Assembly (NCBI GenBank): GCA_903893215.1
Contig: CAITLJ010000084.1
Coordinates: 58,041 to 122,040, forward strand
Length of the DNA stretch: 64,000 nt
Reading direction: 5' to 3'
Source: an uncultured Ferrovum sp.
GTDB taxonomy: Bacteria > Pseudomonadota > Gammaproteobacteria > Burkholderiales > Ferrovaceae
Part shown: one piece after another, positions 37,461 through 45,598 of the stretch
Layout of the letters: each line of letters opens with the position of its first letter
How positions within the stretch are numbered: position 1 is the first letter of the stretch
Made by a program: the position numbers and the translations under genes
Notes under the pieces: model-generated
What the model was told of the DNA's origin: nothing
The model's input: the letters and a program-made list of their open reading frames with translations, nothing else
Database searches by the model: none

Positions 37461-38819
37461 TCAGGCCGGTCCGACCCTTTCTGCCCACAAGTCATGGGTG
37501 TCCGAATCCACAATCCGGACCTCCGCAAAATCACCGGGTTTAAGATCTCCCGGCGCTTCAATCTGCACGACACCGTCAATTTCTGGCGCATCTGCCGACG
37601 AACGGGCAATCGCCAGAGGGGTACCGTCATCCAGCGTCTCGCACGCATCCACCAGCACGCGCATGGTGCGCCCCACTCGGCTGGCCAGACGCTCGGCGCT
37701 GATCTCTTCCTGCAGGGCCATCAGGCGCGCGCGACGTTCTTCCTTTACCTCGTCTGGTACCGGATCGGGCAGATCATTGGCAGTGGCGCCCGCTACGGGC
37801 GAATAGGCAAAGCACCCCACGCGGTCGAGGCGCGCTTCGCGCAGGAAGTCGAGCAATTCTTCGAATTCCGCCTCGGTTTCCCCTGGAAACCCCGCGATGA
37901 AGGTGCTGCGAATGGTCAGGTCAGGATTGATTGCGCGCCACGCCTGCACCCGCTGCAGGGTTTTTTCAGCAGCAGCCGGACGCTTCATCAGTTTGAGGAT
38001 GCGTGGACTGGCGTGCTGGAACGGCACGTCCAGATAAGGCAGCAGGCCCGGCTCACCAGCACCGGAGGCCATCAGCGGAATCAGTTCATCCACATGCGGG
38101 TAAGGATAGACGTAATGCAGGCGAACCCAGACGCCAAGGGTGGACAGGGCCTGCGCCAGCTCGGTGCTGCGTGTTTTCAGCGGCGTGCCACCCCAGAAGC
38201 CGGTGCGGTATTTGACGTCCACCCCATAGGCGCTGGTGTCCTGGGAAATCACCAGCAACTCCTTCACGCCCGCCTTGACCAGCGCTTCGGCCTCCTTCAT
38301 CACGTCGCCAACCGGACGGCTGTCCAGATCGCCCCGCATGGAAGGAATGATGCAGAAAGTACAACGGTGATTGCAGCCCTCGGATATCTTCAGGTAAGCA
38401 AAGTGCTTGGGGGTGAGACGGATGCCCTGCGGCGGCACCAGACTGGTGAACGGATCGTGCGGCGCAGGAAGGTGCGCATGCACGGCGTCCATCACTTCGG
38501 TGGCCGCATGCGGACCTGTCACTGCCAGCACGGAAGGATGCGCCTGCCAGATGCGATCGCCCTGTGCGCCCAGACAGCCGGTGACAATCACCTTGCCATT
38601 TTCCTGCAGCGCTTCGCCGATGGCGTCGAGTGACTCTTCCACGGCAGAGTCGATGAAGCCGCAAGTGTTGACCACAACCAGATCGGCACCCTGATAGTCA
38701 GGCGCAATTTCGTAACCCTCGGCGCGTAGCCGGGTCAGGATCTGCTCGGAGTCGACAAGCGCCTTCGGGCAGCCCAGGCTGACAAAACCGACGCGCCCGG
38801 GAGTAGCAGTATTTTTCAT
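37461..38819 (-). CDS. rimO: Ribosomal protein S12 methylthiotransferase RimO
   Basis: Radical-SAM enzyme that methylthiolates an Asp of ribosomal protein S12. 452 residues: N-terminal UPF0004 domain with its three cluster cysteines ([29 protein letters not shown]), the radical-SAM motif CNHRCTFC in [16 protein letters not shown], and a C-terminal TRAM domain ([10 protein letters not shown] to [14 protein letters not shown]). ATG 38819 has no evident ribosome site. A phaR-rimO-phaA order suggests a shared transcript. Confidence 0.94.
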   Translation of the reverse strand: MKNTATPGRVGFVSLGCPKALVDSEQILTRLRAEGYEIAPDYQGADLVVVNTCGFIDSAVEESLDAIGEALQENGKVIVTGCLGAQGDRIWQAHPSVLAVTGPHAATEVMDAVHAHLPAPHDPFTSLVPPQGIRLTPKHFAYLKISEGCNHRCTFCIIPSMRGDLDSRPVGDVMKEAEALVKAGVKELLVISQDTSAYGVDVKYRTGFWGGTPLKTRSTELAQALSTLGVWVRLHYVYPYPHVDELIPLMASGAGEPGLLPYLDVPFQHASPRILKLMKRPAAAEKTLQRVQAWRAINPDLTIRSTFIAGFPGETEAEFEELLDFLREARLDRVGCFAYSPVAGATANDLPDPVPDEVKEERRARLMALQEEISAERLASRVGRTMRVLVDACETLDDGTPLAIARSSADAPEIDGVVQIEAPGDLKPGDFAEVRIVDSDTHDLWAERVGPA

Positions 38820-38829
38820 CAAGCAAATG

Positions 38830-38890
38830 GGGCCGCTCGAGCGGCCCGGGTCAGGTGAACTTGACTGGCACCCGCCGCTTGCGCGGCGGG
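38830..38890. repeat. Palindrome and hairpin between phaR and rimO
   Basis: 38830-38847 is a perfect 18-bp palindrome centred on CTCGAG, and 38871-38890 is an 8-bp stem with a TTGC loop directly after the phaR stop. Neither has a U-run, so they are better read as a pause, processing or stability structure than as a full terminator. The 18-bp dyad could also bind a protein. Confidence 0.6.
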
Positions 38891-38894
38891 CGGA

Positions 38895-39458
38895 TTATTT
38901 GCCAGAGTCTTTGTCGCCCTTGGCACCAGATGCCCCGGGAAACGGAAAACCACCGAACATGCTGCGCGCCTGCTTTTGCATTTCGCCCTGCATCTCGACG
39001 AACAGGCTGGCGCTCTGCTCCAGGTAATTTCCCATCAGCCCCTGCAGCGCGGGGCCCTGCGCCTTCATGAACTGCCCCCAGGTTTCAGGATTGATCATCG
39101 GCGCATCCCCATAGATGGTCTTGGCCTGATCCTGCAGCTTGCGCTGGATCTCGACAAAATTTTCCAGACCTTTTTCGAGGTAGTTGCCCATCAGCCCCTG
39201 CATGGCGTTGCCGTAGGACCGGATCATCTGCGAGAGCATGTCGCTGGTGAACAGGGGGGCCGCACCGGATTCCTCTTCAAGGATGATCTGCATCAGGATG
39301 CTGCGCGTCAGGTCCTGGTTGGATTTGGCGTCTACTACCTGGAATTCGGCGCTTGCCAGCACCAGTTGCTTGACCTCGGCCAGCGTAATGTAGCTGCTGG
39401 TTTCGGTGTCGTACAGACGGCGGTTGGGATACTTCTTGATGATGCGCACAGATGTCAT
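38895..39458 (-). CDS. phaR: Polyhydroxyalkanoate synthesis repressor PhaR
   Basis: DNA-binding regulator that represses phasin genes and also binds PHB itself, so granule formation relieves repression. 187 residues. The N-terminal DNA-binding domain starts RIIKKYPNRRLYDTETSSYITL, the family hallmark (read as two adjacent motifs), followed by the PHB-accumulation regulatory domain. Two near-identical helical units follow: QGLMGNYLEKGLENFVEIQ and QGLMGNYLEQSASLFVEMQ, about 48 residues apart, ending in a flexible GASGAKGDKDSGK tail. Divergent from phaP, whose promoter carries two likely PhaR boxes. Confidence 0.95.
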   Translation of the reverse strand: MTSVRIIKKYPNRRLYDTETSSYITLAEVKQLVLASAEFQVVDAKSNQDLTRSILMQIILEEESGAAPLFTSDMLSQMIRSYGNAMQGLMGNYLEKGLENFVEIQRKLQDQAKTIYGDAPMINPETWGQFMKAQGPALQGLMGNYLEQSASLFVEMQGEMQKQARSMFGGFPFPGASGAKGDKDSGK

Positions 39459-39673
39459 TCCTGCTCTTGTTGGCGGTGTGACCCCCGGTCAACGGCGGCC
39501 CTGAACTCCTAACCGATGATGGCGTGGTGCACCACACAAGGCAGCAGCCCACCATGCAACAATCAACCTTCTCAAGTTACCATGTTTGCCCGCAAAACTG
39601 CGGAACAGTTTGCACTGCCCGCCTGAACGCAAACGGCCCGCGCGGCTTAAGACAGCCACAAAGGATTTTTTGG

Positions 39674-39682
39674 TGCAGTGCA
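39674..39682. promoter_or_regulatory. Candidate PhaR operator 1
   Basis: TGCAGTGCA, a perfect TGC-N3-GCA dyad ending 10 nt before the phaP -35 element. Reported PhaR sites in other proteobacteria share this TGC-N3-GCA core, so autorepression of phasin is expected. Confidence 0.6.
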
Positions 39683-39692
39683 AAAAAAGTTC

Positions 39693-39721
39693 TTGACACC
39701 CGTGGCAGCCGATACTAAATT
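39693..39721 (+). promoter_or_regulatory. Sigma-70-type promoter of phaP
   Basis: TTGACA (39693-39698) perfect -35, 17-nt spacer, TAAATT (39716-39721) as -10 matching 4 of 6 consensus positions. Transcription would begin near 39728. It is the best sigma-70 promoter in the window, fitting the high expression of phasins. Confidence 0.7.
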
Positions 39722-39732
39722 CATACCTGTGC

Positions 39733-39741
39733 TGCAACGCA
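39733..39741. promoter_or_regulatory. Candidate PhaR operator 2
   Basis: TGCAACGCA, a second TGC-N3-GCA element, lies just downstream of the predicted transcription start of phaP. Together with operator 1 it brackets the promoter. Confidence 0.55.
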
Positions 39742-39860
39742 ACAGCCACGCCGTTCTGGTGGGTCGGTTGCCTGGATATACGGGTTTTGGTGCGGTCGCA
39801 GGCTGAAACCTTCTAACAACGCCGTTCCGCCCTTCAACGCTGATTCCGGAGTTTGCCCTT

Positions 39861-40403
39861 ATGTTCTCGACGCCCGACCAGATCACCGAATTCAACAAGA
39901 CCGCCCTCGAAGCCGTGCTGGGCTTCGCCAAGATTTCCTTCGACGCCACCGAGCGCCTGATCGGCCTCAACATGGAAGCCGGCAAGGAAGCCTTCGCCGA
40001 AGCCACCAAGACCGCCAAGACCCTGGTGGATGTCAAGGATGTGCAGGACCTGATGGGCATGCGCACCAAGTTCACCGAAGGTGGTGTCGAGAAAGTGATG
40101 GAATACTCGCGCAGCATCTACGAAGTCACCCAGCACACCCAGGCGCAGATGTCGGCGTTGGTGGAAGGTCATACCGCGGAATTCCAGAAGTCCGTGGCCG
40201 CCAACATTGAAAAGGCAGTCAAGTCCGCGCCCGCCGGTGCCGATGTGGCGATCGCAGCAGTGAAGAGCAGCGTCGCAGCTACCGCCGCCGCCATGGACAG
40301 CCTGACCAAGGCCGCCAAGCAGGTATCGAGCTTCGCCGATGCCAGCATGAAGGCCACCTCGGAAGCTACCACGGCTGCCGTAAAGACCAGCAAGGCCAAG
40401 TAA
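39861..40403 (+). CDS. phaP: Phasin
   Basis: PHB granule surface protein that controls granule number and size. 180 residues, highly helical, Ala/Lys-rich, with the phasin_2 pattern: QITEFNKTALEAVLGFAKIS at residues 7-26, ATERLIGLNMEAGKEAF, then YSRSIYEVTQHTQAQMSALV. The C-terminal third is Ala/Ser/Thr-rich (SSVAATAAAMDSLTKAAKQ) ending KTSKAK. GGAG lies 11 nt before ATG 39861. It is followed by a strong terminator, so it is monocistronic. Confidence 0.94.
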   Translation: MFSTPDQITEFNKTALEAVLGFAKISFDATERLIGLNMEAGKEAFAEATKTAKTLVDVKDVQDLMGMRTKFTEGGVEKVMEYSRSIYEVTQHTQAQMSALVEGHTAEFQKSVAANIEKAVKSAPAGADVAIAAVKSSVAATAAAMDSLTKAAKQVSSFADASMKATSEATTAAVKTSKAK

Positions 40404-40493
40404 TTCCAGTTGTACCGCCGGGTGCGCCTTGCGCCCCGGCGATGACCATCTCCTCCTCCTTTGTTGCGAAGGTTCCCTTCCGACAAAGGCTTC

Positions 40494-40528
40494 AACCCCG
40501 AAGCCTCGCGGCTTCGGGGTTTTTTTTT
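40494..40528 (+). terminator. Rho-independent terminator of phaP
   Basis: A 12-bp perfect stem (40494-40505 with 40510-40521), a TCGC tetraloop and a run of nine T residues (40520-40528). Textbook intrinsic terminator, about 90 nt after the phasin stop. Confidence 0.95.
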
Positions 40529-40627
40529 AGCAACCGCTGCGACAGACATTGAAATTCCCAGCATGAATGGGCCTACCACTATAAATCCATAAGCAGTGGT
40601 TTACCGCCAACGGCGTCAGGCGACCGC

Positions 40628-41809
40628 TCAAATGGGACGCGGCATGATGCGCATCATGAACTCGTCAAACAGGGGCACCGTAAAAGCGGTGTCGCCATGC
40701 GTCGGACTCCAGATCATGCCCTTGCTAATCAGGCTGCCGCGGACCGGGCCGAGCGCTTGTGACTCTTTGCCCAGAGCCGCTGCGATGTCGCCCGATCGAT
40801 GGGGTCCGGGACCAAGCGTGGCCATGGCGCGCAGGTAGTCCTTTTCCTTGACGGTGAGCCGGTCGAAGCGCACCCGGAAAAAGCTCTCGTCGAGGCTTGC
40901 GACCACCACTTCAGAGGCGATGCGGACATCCTCCCTGGTGATCGGGCTGGTTGCTGCCGTGTTCCACGCTTCTCCACCCCATTCCTGAAGAAAATAGGGA
41001 TAGCCCTGAGTCTTCTGAAGAATCAAGTCCACAGCATCGGAATCGATGCACTCTTCTTCCTGTTCGATCGGCCGCGTGATTGCGGCACTGGCATCCTCGG
41101 GCGACAAGGCACCGACGAACGGGAAATCGAAGAGGCGCTCTGAGTAGGATTTGGCCTCCCCAAGGTGGGCACGCAACTGTGGCAGACCCGCGCCGATCAC
41201 AACCACGGGCAAGCGCTTCTGCGCACACAGGTGCAATGCCGCCACGAACGCACCCAACTGGGCTTCGGCCACATATTGCAACTCATCGATGAAGATCGCC
41301 ACCACGGTGCCCGCCGCCCGGGCTGCCAGACCGACCTGCTCAAGCAGCATCGCGAGATCCCCTTCGAGGTCACCGTTGTCCGCAAGTCCGGGTTCCGGCT
41401 CGTAGTCAATGCCGACTTCTATATCGCCAAACATCAGTTTGAGCTTGCCCGCAAAACCCGCCAGTGCCCGCAGGCCCCGCACTGCGATGTCCGTCGCCTG
41501 TGCCACCCTGCTCAGTTTCAGCAGGGCCACGCGCAGCTGAGGTGCCAGCAAGGCCGGCAGCGATCGGTTCTCCTGGGCCTCCATGCGTAACGTCAATACG
41601 CCCGCGTCTTCGGCTTCCTCACAAATCTTGTCGAGCAGCACCGTCTTGCCGACGCCACGCAGGCCCACCAGCATCACACTCTTTGCCGGGCGCCCGATCC
41701 GCAGCCTTGCCAACGCGATGCGCATGTCCGCACGGACCGCGTCGCGCCCGGCAAGCTCGGGAGGCTGACTGCCGGCGCCAGGGGCAAACGGATTGCGGAT
41801 CGGGTCCAA
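40628..41809 (-). CDS. P-loop ATPase (AAA+/archaeal-ATPase-like)
   Basis: About 393 residues. Walker A is VGLRGVGKTVLL near residue 50, Walker B IFIDELQYVA near 175, followed by a sensor-like VVVIGAGLPQLRA and a C-terminal winged-helix-like region (RFDRLTVKEKDYLRAMATLG). The fold resembles Orc1/Cdc6-like or STAND NTPases. Such solo ATPases are frequent, often mobile, and of unknown function. The start is unsettled: TTG 41809 (MDPIRNPFAPG) and TTG 41854 are both in frame and neither has a ribosome site. The upstream DNA is sharply AT-rich. No terminator is seen at the 3' end. Confidence 0.72.
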   Translation of the reverse strand: MDPIRNPFAPGAGSQPPELAGRDAVRADMRIALARLRIGRPAKSVMLVGLRGVGKTVLLDKICEEAEDAGVLTLRMEAQENRSLPALLAPQLRVALLKLSRVAQATDIAVRGLRALAGFAGKLKLMFGDIEVGIDYEPEPGLADNGDLEGDLAMLLEQVGLAARAAGTVVAIFIDELQYVAEAQLGAFVAALHLCAQKRLPVVVIGAGLPQLRAHLGEAKSYSERLFDFPFVGALSPEDASAAITRPIEQEEECIDSDAVDLILQKTQGYPYFLQEWGGEAWNTAATSPITREDVRIASEVVVASLDESFFRVRFDRLTVKEKDYLRAMATLGPGPHRSGDIAAALGKESQALGPVRGSLISKGMIWSPTHGDTAFTVPLFDEFMMRIMPRPI

Positions 41810-41858
41810 ATTTAGATGGTTTATATAGTTTACGTAAAATCTATAATTATCCAAATTT
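41805..41858. promoter_or_regulatory. AT-rich island with direct repeats at the ATPase start
   Basis: TCCAAATTT occurs at 41805-41813 and again at 41850-41858; between them lies the palindrome TTTACGTAAA (41829-41838) in otherwise very AT-rich DNA. Both repeat copies contain a candidate TTG start of the ATPase. The base composition stands out from the surroundings, as a promoter or a horizontally acquired edge would. Confidence 0.5.
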
Positions 41859-41890
41859 TACTACAAGTCAACGCTGGCAGGGTCCGTTGC

Positions 41891-41909
41891 ATCAACCCGA
41901 CCCGGCCGG
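41891..41909. repeat. 19-bp direct repeat, left copy
   Basis: ATCAACCCGACCCGGCCGG, identical to 44737-44755. It lies just after the stop of the beta-propeller gene. Similarity extends beyond the 19 bp: GTCGGACAG is found a few bases away on one side and CCGTTGC on the other in both copies. Confidence 0.9.
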
Positions 41910-41912
41910 CCG

Positions 41913-44012
41913 TCACTCGTCGGACAGCACCGCATTGACCACCTCCATTACGGTCGACGCCGGTCGACGGTACACGTGGTTACGCAGGCCGTAGGCAACG
42001 AGTTGTCCATCAAAATTGACCATGTACACACGGCCGTTGGCCACTGTGGGCGGCACGAATTTGGCATATTTCCCCAAACGGTCAGCGCCGGGCTGGTCCT
42101 CGCTTGTCCATAGGGGTTCCAGATTGTCCGCGACGTAAGCGCGCAACACTCCGGGCAAGACTTTGGTCAGGGCCCCGGTGGTACCCTCCTCCGCCTGATA
42201 GGTGATAGCCCACACGATACCGCTGCCCGGCGTGATGCCGTCCGATGACAGGGAGAGGATGCCGCCAGGATGGCCGGGCTGCACGTAACTGCTCTTGGCC
42301 AACTCGGGCAACTGGACCGGGGTGCTGGAAGACTCGTCGAAAGCGTATTCACGCAGTTCGGAGTCCTCGCTCCAGTGGTAAAGCCTGGACCCGCCAGCGG
42401 ATCTGGGCCGCTGCCAAAGCACCGGCCCCCCCATGATGTGACCCGCGTGCAGGTTGAGGTTGAACAGGCTATCCGACAGGTGCAGCACGTCAATCACGCC
42501 GCCGGGATTATCGAGTCCGGTGTCAAAATGGGCTTCAACGATGCCCGGCGTGAATTTCTGCAATACTCCCGCATCATCCGACCTGAACCCGCCCAGATGG
42601 TCCAGGTTCCAGACGTGCATTATGCCCTGCTTGCCACCACCCACCACCAGGGCGGTGCCCGGCACCAGCATGGGCCCGGATCCACCAAGATCCAGATCCC
42701 AGCGATTCAGCGCCAAGTGATTGGCAGGGGTGAAGGCATCGAGCACCTGGAGTGACACCGGGTCGAGCGAGATCAGGCTGTTGCCAAAATTGCGATTTGG
42801 CGCCTGACCCAGATCATTATGGCCATTCCCCACTTGCAGCAGGATGCGTCCATCGTCGGCAACAGCGGGTGCCCGGCCAGTCATCCAGATGCCGCCATGC
42901 GCACAGTGGTTGGCTGCCTGAAGTGCGTCGGGTCCGGCCAACCGGTCGTACATCGCCTGGGCGGCGTCCAGTGCCGCCTGGTCCGCCGCCAGTGCGGCCG
43001 CGCGCGGTGACCCGGGGGCGGGATCGCCCCCCTGCCGGTCCACCTTCACCTTGGTCGCCGCAATATTCAGCAGAAAATCAGCCTGCGACGCCGCTGCGGA
43101 CAGTTCAAAGTGTGCACAGGATGCCGAGGTGTCGCCATCCGGCGTAGTGGTCATCGCACCAGTCTGGGTGAAGCCGGTGAACGGGTCATAGCGGTACGAG
43201 AACAGCCAGCCGCGATAGCCCATCAGGTCTTCATAGGCGCCAAAGCCGATCACGATCTGCTGCCCGCTTTGCGCCAGTCCTGCCCGCTGGTTTTGCAGGT
43301 TCGGGTTGAAGATGGCCGAAAAACTGTGGCCCGCGACCGCCACCGGGCTGCCCGGCAGGTCGCGGCCATCGCCCAGATCCAGCGCGTGCAGATGGTAGGT
43401 GACCTCGATGCCATTGCCCGTCAGTTCTCGATTGAGCACGAAGACCACGTGTCGGGCCCGGTCGATCACTGGCGTGCTACCGATGCCGGCTGTACCCAGG
43501 ACATTATGGCCAATCGGTGCGAGACAGGGACTTTGATTACAATTTTCCCAGACCGCTTCGTCCATGCGGGGCGCCACGCCCAACGTGCGTTTCCACAACA
43601 CGCCGTCGCTGCCGGCACGCGCGCCGTCCGCATCCAGCGCGACCACCAAATTGCTCATGGTGGCCACCAGCACCAGGTTGACCAGGCCATGCCCGGGCAC
43701 ATTCACCCGGTTCACGTACAAGGGCTGGGCATAAATTTCGCCACTGGCCTGCCCGCCGATAGCGTTGAGGTCGAACTGGAACAGCTTGCCGAAATTACCC
43801 GGACTGCGCTGCTGTGACACCCGGTCTGGAGTCAGGATGCGTTCGTGCGGCATCGCACCTGTCCGGGCGCCATCGTTACGGCTGGTCAGCACGTCGAGGG
43901 CACCTGCCTCACTCGCCCCGCTGCCCACCAACACCAGCAGCAGCAGCAGCTGCAGCTGCAGCCGCAGCGTGACCGACACATGCCAGAGCAAGTTCCACCC
44001 ACGCAGCATCAT
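41913..44012 (-). CDS. Secreted PQQ-like beta-propeller protein
   Basis: About 699 residues. A long hydrophobic leader (QLQLLLLLVLVGSGASEAGA) should direct export. The mature part has repeated propeller-blade motifs (NLVLVATMSNLVVALDADG, GSTPVIDRARHVVFVLNREL, DDGRILLQVGNGHNDLG, GKQGIMHVWNLD, NGRVYMVNFDGQLVAYGLR), typical of the quinoprotein alcohol dehydrogenase-like superfamily. I see no vicinal Cys pair or clear PQQ ligand set, so it may be a structural or binding propeller. Leader codons are CAG/CTG-rich and slippage-prone. ATG 44012 or 44009 (GTG 44021 possible). Twelve nt downstream of the Cys-rich gene, so probably co-transcribed. Confidence 0.75.
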   Translation of the reverse strand: MMLRGWNLLWHVSVTLRLQLQLLLLLVLVGSGASEAGALDVLTSRNDGARTGAMPHERILTPDRVSQQRSPGNFGKLFQFDLNAIGGQASGEIYAQPLYVNRVNVPGHGLVNLVLVATMSNLVVALDADGARAGSDGVLWKRTLGVAPRMDEAVWENCNQSPCLAPIGHNVLGTAGIGSTPVIDRARHVVFVLNRELTGNGIEVTYHLHALDLGDGRDLPGSPVAVAGHSFSAIFNPNLQNQRAGLAQSGQQIVIGFGAYEDLMGYRGWLFSYRYDPFTGFTQTGAMTTTPDGDTSASCAHFELSAAASQADFLLNIAATKVKVDRQGGDPAPGSPRAAALAADQAALDAAQAMYDRLAGPDALQAANHCAHGGIWMTGRAPAVADDGRILLQVGNGHNDLGQAPNRNFGNSLISLDPVSLQVLDAFTPANHLALNRWDLDLGGSGPMLVPGTALVVGGGKQGIMHVWNLDHLGGFRSDDAGVLQKFTPGIVEAHFDTGLDNPGGVIDVLHLSDSLFNLNLHAGHIMGGPVLWQRPRSAGGSRLYHWSEDSELREYAFDESSSTPVQLPELAKSSYVQPGHPGGILSLSSDGITPGSGIVWAITYQAEEGTTGALTKVLPGVLRAYVADNLEPLWTSEDQPGADRLGKYAKFVPPTVANGRVYMVNFDGQLVAYGLRNHVYRRPASTVMEVVNAVLSDE

Positions 44013-44024
44013 GCTCGTCACCGC

Positions 44025-44612
44025 TCAGTGCGCACACTGGGGGAGATGACTGGAATCGGGTTTCGAACACAGGTCAGCGGGGTCGATCCCACAATCCGGA
44101 TTAGTAGGATGACGCTGGCAGTTGCCGGTGCAACGCATGTCATCGTGGGCGGCGCAAAAGCCGGGACAATCCGGATCGTTGTTGCCGACCGAGGCACAAA
44201 AACCCGGGCAGCGACGTTGGGTGTTGTCCAGTTCACACCGATCGGGCACGCGTTCCATCACGATCAAGGCCTTGATCGACCGGCAGTTTGCCGTGGCACA
44301 GCCAAAGACGCTGCCACTGGTGTCGGCAGGGTCAAACTGGATGTCGAGATATTTGTCGGAAAGCTCGGCCCCGAGCATGAGCGACAACAGGCGGTTGGAC
44401 TGGTGCGGATCGGCTGTGGATACGGCAAAAAAAGGGAAATGCCCGTCGACGGGCGTTTCGCAGCGAACGTGAATGCGGTTGGAAAATACGGCGGTCTCGG
44501 CGGGTTTGCAGGCCGAAAACTGATCAGCGCCAACCGCCGCGCACGCTAGAAGCCAAAGACAGGACAGCAGCAGGGGGCGCAGCAGTGCAGAAACCGACCG
44601 GGCTTGGCGCAT
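44025..44612 (-). CDS. Exported Cys-rich protein, function unknown
   Basis: 195 residues from ATG 44612 (GGAG 6 nt upstream; other in-frame ATGs are further out). Signal region LLRPLLLSCLWLLACAAVGA; the LLAC could be a weak lipobox, otherwise signal peptidase I cleavage after VGA. The first 100 mature residues resemble no family I can name. The C-terminal 70 residues are a Cys-rich repeat: CPGFC occurs twice with N-x-D-P-x-C spacing, then CTGNC, CGIDPADLC and CAH. Disulfide-stabilised or metal-binding structure is likely. Paired with the beta-propeller gene, it may act with it outside the cytoplasm. Confidence 0.6.
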   Translation of the reverse strand: MRQARSVSALLRPLLLSCLWLLACAAVGADQFSACKPAETAVFSNRIHVRCETPVDGHFPFFAVSTADPHQSNRLLSLMLGAELSDKYLDIQFDPADTSGSVFGCATANCRSIKALIVMERVPDRCELDNTQRRCPGFCASVGNNDPDCPGFCAAHDDMRCTGNCQRHPTNPDCGIDPADLCSKPDSSHLPQCAH

Positions 44613-44736
44613 CGCAGACTCCATGGGAGGGCCATTCGGATGAACAGCACACACCCTTCATGCTAGACACAAGCCGCACTGCCCGCACCGACCATTGGGC
44701 TGAGCCTTTTGGCCCGTTGCCTTGCCTCAGGCGTGT

Positions 44737-44755
44737 ATCAACCCGACCCGGCCGG
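44737..44755. repeat. 19-bp direct repeat, right copy
   Basis: Second copy of ATCAACCCGACCCGGCCGG. It overlaps the last codons and stop of the ABC ATPase gene. With the left copy it brackets a 2.8 kb segment holding only the Cys-rich and beta-propeller genes. Confidence 0.9.
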
Positions 44756-45598
44756 GCCAGCGTGCGCGCGGTCGGACAGTTGCGCCAGCATGTCGACATC
44801 GGTCTGCATGCCCGCCGTGGCGCGGATGCGGTCAAGGATGCCGGCCTTCAGTGCAATGAACTCCGGCAGGTTCTTCATCGGCTGGCTGCGCAGCCGGGGC
44901 AGCGGTACGGAATAGATTCCATCGATGCGGCCCGGTCGCGGTGCCATCACCACCACCCGCTGCCCAAGATAGATCGCCTCCTCCACATCGTGGGTGACGA
45001 ACACCACCGTGCAGCGCTCAAGATTGGACACATGCAGGATCAGGTCGTGCATCACCTCGCGGGTCTGCGCGTCCAGCGCGCCAAAGGGTTCGTCCATCAG
45101 CAGGATGCGCGGCCGGCTCATCAGCGCACGGGCGATTGCGACGCGCTGCTGCATGCCGCCGGACAACTGGTTGGGGTGGGCATCTGCCACCTCCTGCAGC
45201 CCCATCAACCGGATCAGCGCATCTGCGCGACCAAGCGCCGCCTCCACGCTGGCCGACGTGCGTTCACGGGTATGAACGGCAAGCTGGCGCGTGAAGCTGA
45301 TGTTGTCGCGTACGGTCAGCCACGGGTAAAGACTGTAATTCTGGAACACCATGGCGCGCTCGGCACCCGGCCCGCGGATGGGCGCACCATCCACGGCAAT
45401 CACCCCGCTGTCATGCTGCTCCAGCCCTGCCAGCGCACGCAACAGTGTTGACTTGCCGCATCCGGATGCCCCCACCAGAGTGACAAACTCGCCTTCGTGC
45501 ACGTCGAGCGATATGCGGTCAAGGGCCAGCGTGGTGCCGCTGCCGCGCTGAAAGCGTTTGACCACCTCGGAACAACTGACCACCACCGGAGTACTCAT
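44738..45598 (-). CDS. ABC transporter ATP-binding protein (nitrate/taurine type) of the guanidine/urea operon
   Basis: 286 residues: Walker A GASGCGKST, signature LSGGMQQRVAIARAL, Walker B ILLMDEPFGALD, H-loop VFVTHDVEEAI. Closest subtype by motif is SsuB/TauB/NrtD, the importers common in urea-carboxylase gene clusters. ATG 45598 overlaps the permease stop (ATGA). Last gene of the seven-gene operon. A substrate-binding protein gene, expected with this transporter, is not found in the window. Confidence 0.9.
   Translation of the reverse strand: MSTPVVVSCSEVVKRFQRGSGTTLALDRISLDVHEGEFVTLVGASGCGKSTLLRALAGLEQHDSGVIAVDGAPIRGPGAERAMVFQNYSLYPWLTVRDNISFTRQLAVHTRERTSASVEAALGRADALIRLMGLQEVADAHPNQLSGGMQQRVAIARALMSRPRILLMDEPFGALDAQTREVMHDLILHVSNLERCTVVFVTHDVEEAIYLGQRVVVMAPRPGRIDGIYSVPLPRLRSQPMKNLPEFIALKAGILDRIRATAGMQTDVDMLAQLSDRAHAGPAGSG

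Larger units (their letters stand above)
39459..39860. promoter_or_regulatory. phaR-phaP divergent intergenic region
   Basis: About 400 bp without a gene. Towards phaP it holds a sigma-70-type promoter and two TGC-N3-GCA boxes, listed separately. Towards phaR no clear promoter is seen; an imperfect TGC-N3-GCc element lies near 39610. The phaP mRNA leader would be about 130 nt, long for this window, with no obvious stable fold apart from GC-rich stretches. Confidence 0.6.

Noticed and set aside
40575..40600. ACCACT/AGTGGT hairpin as terminator of the ATPase gene
   Set aside because: Six-bp stem with a 14-nt loop and no U-run is too weak to call.
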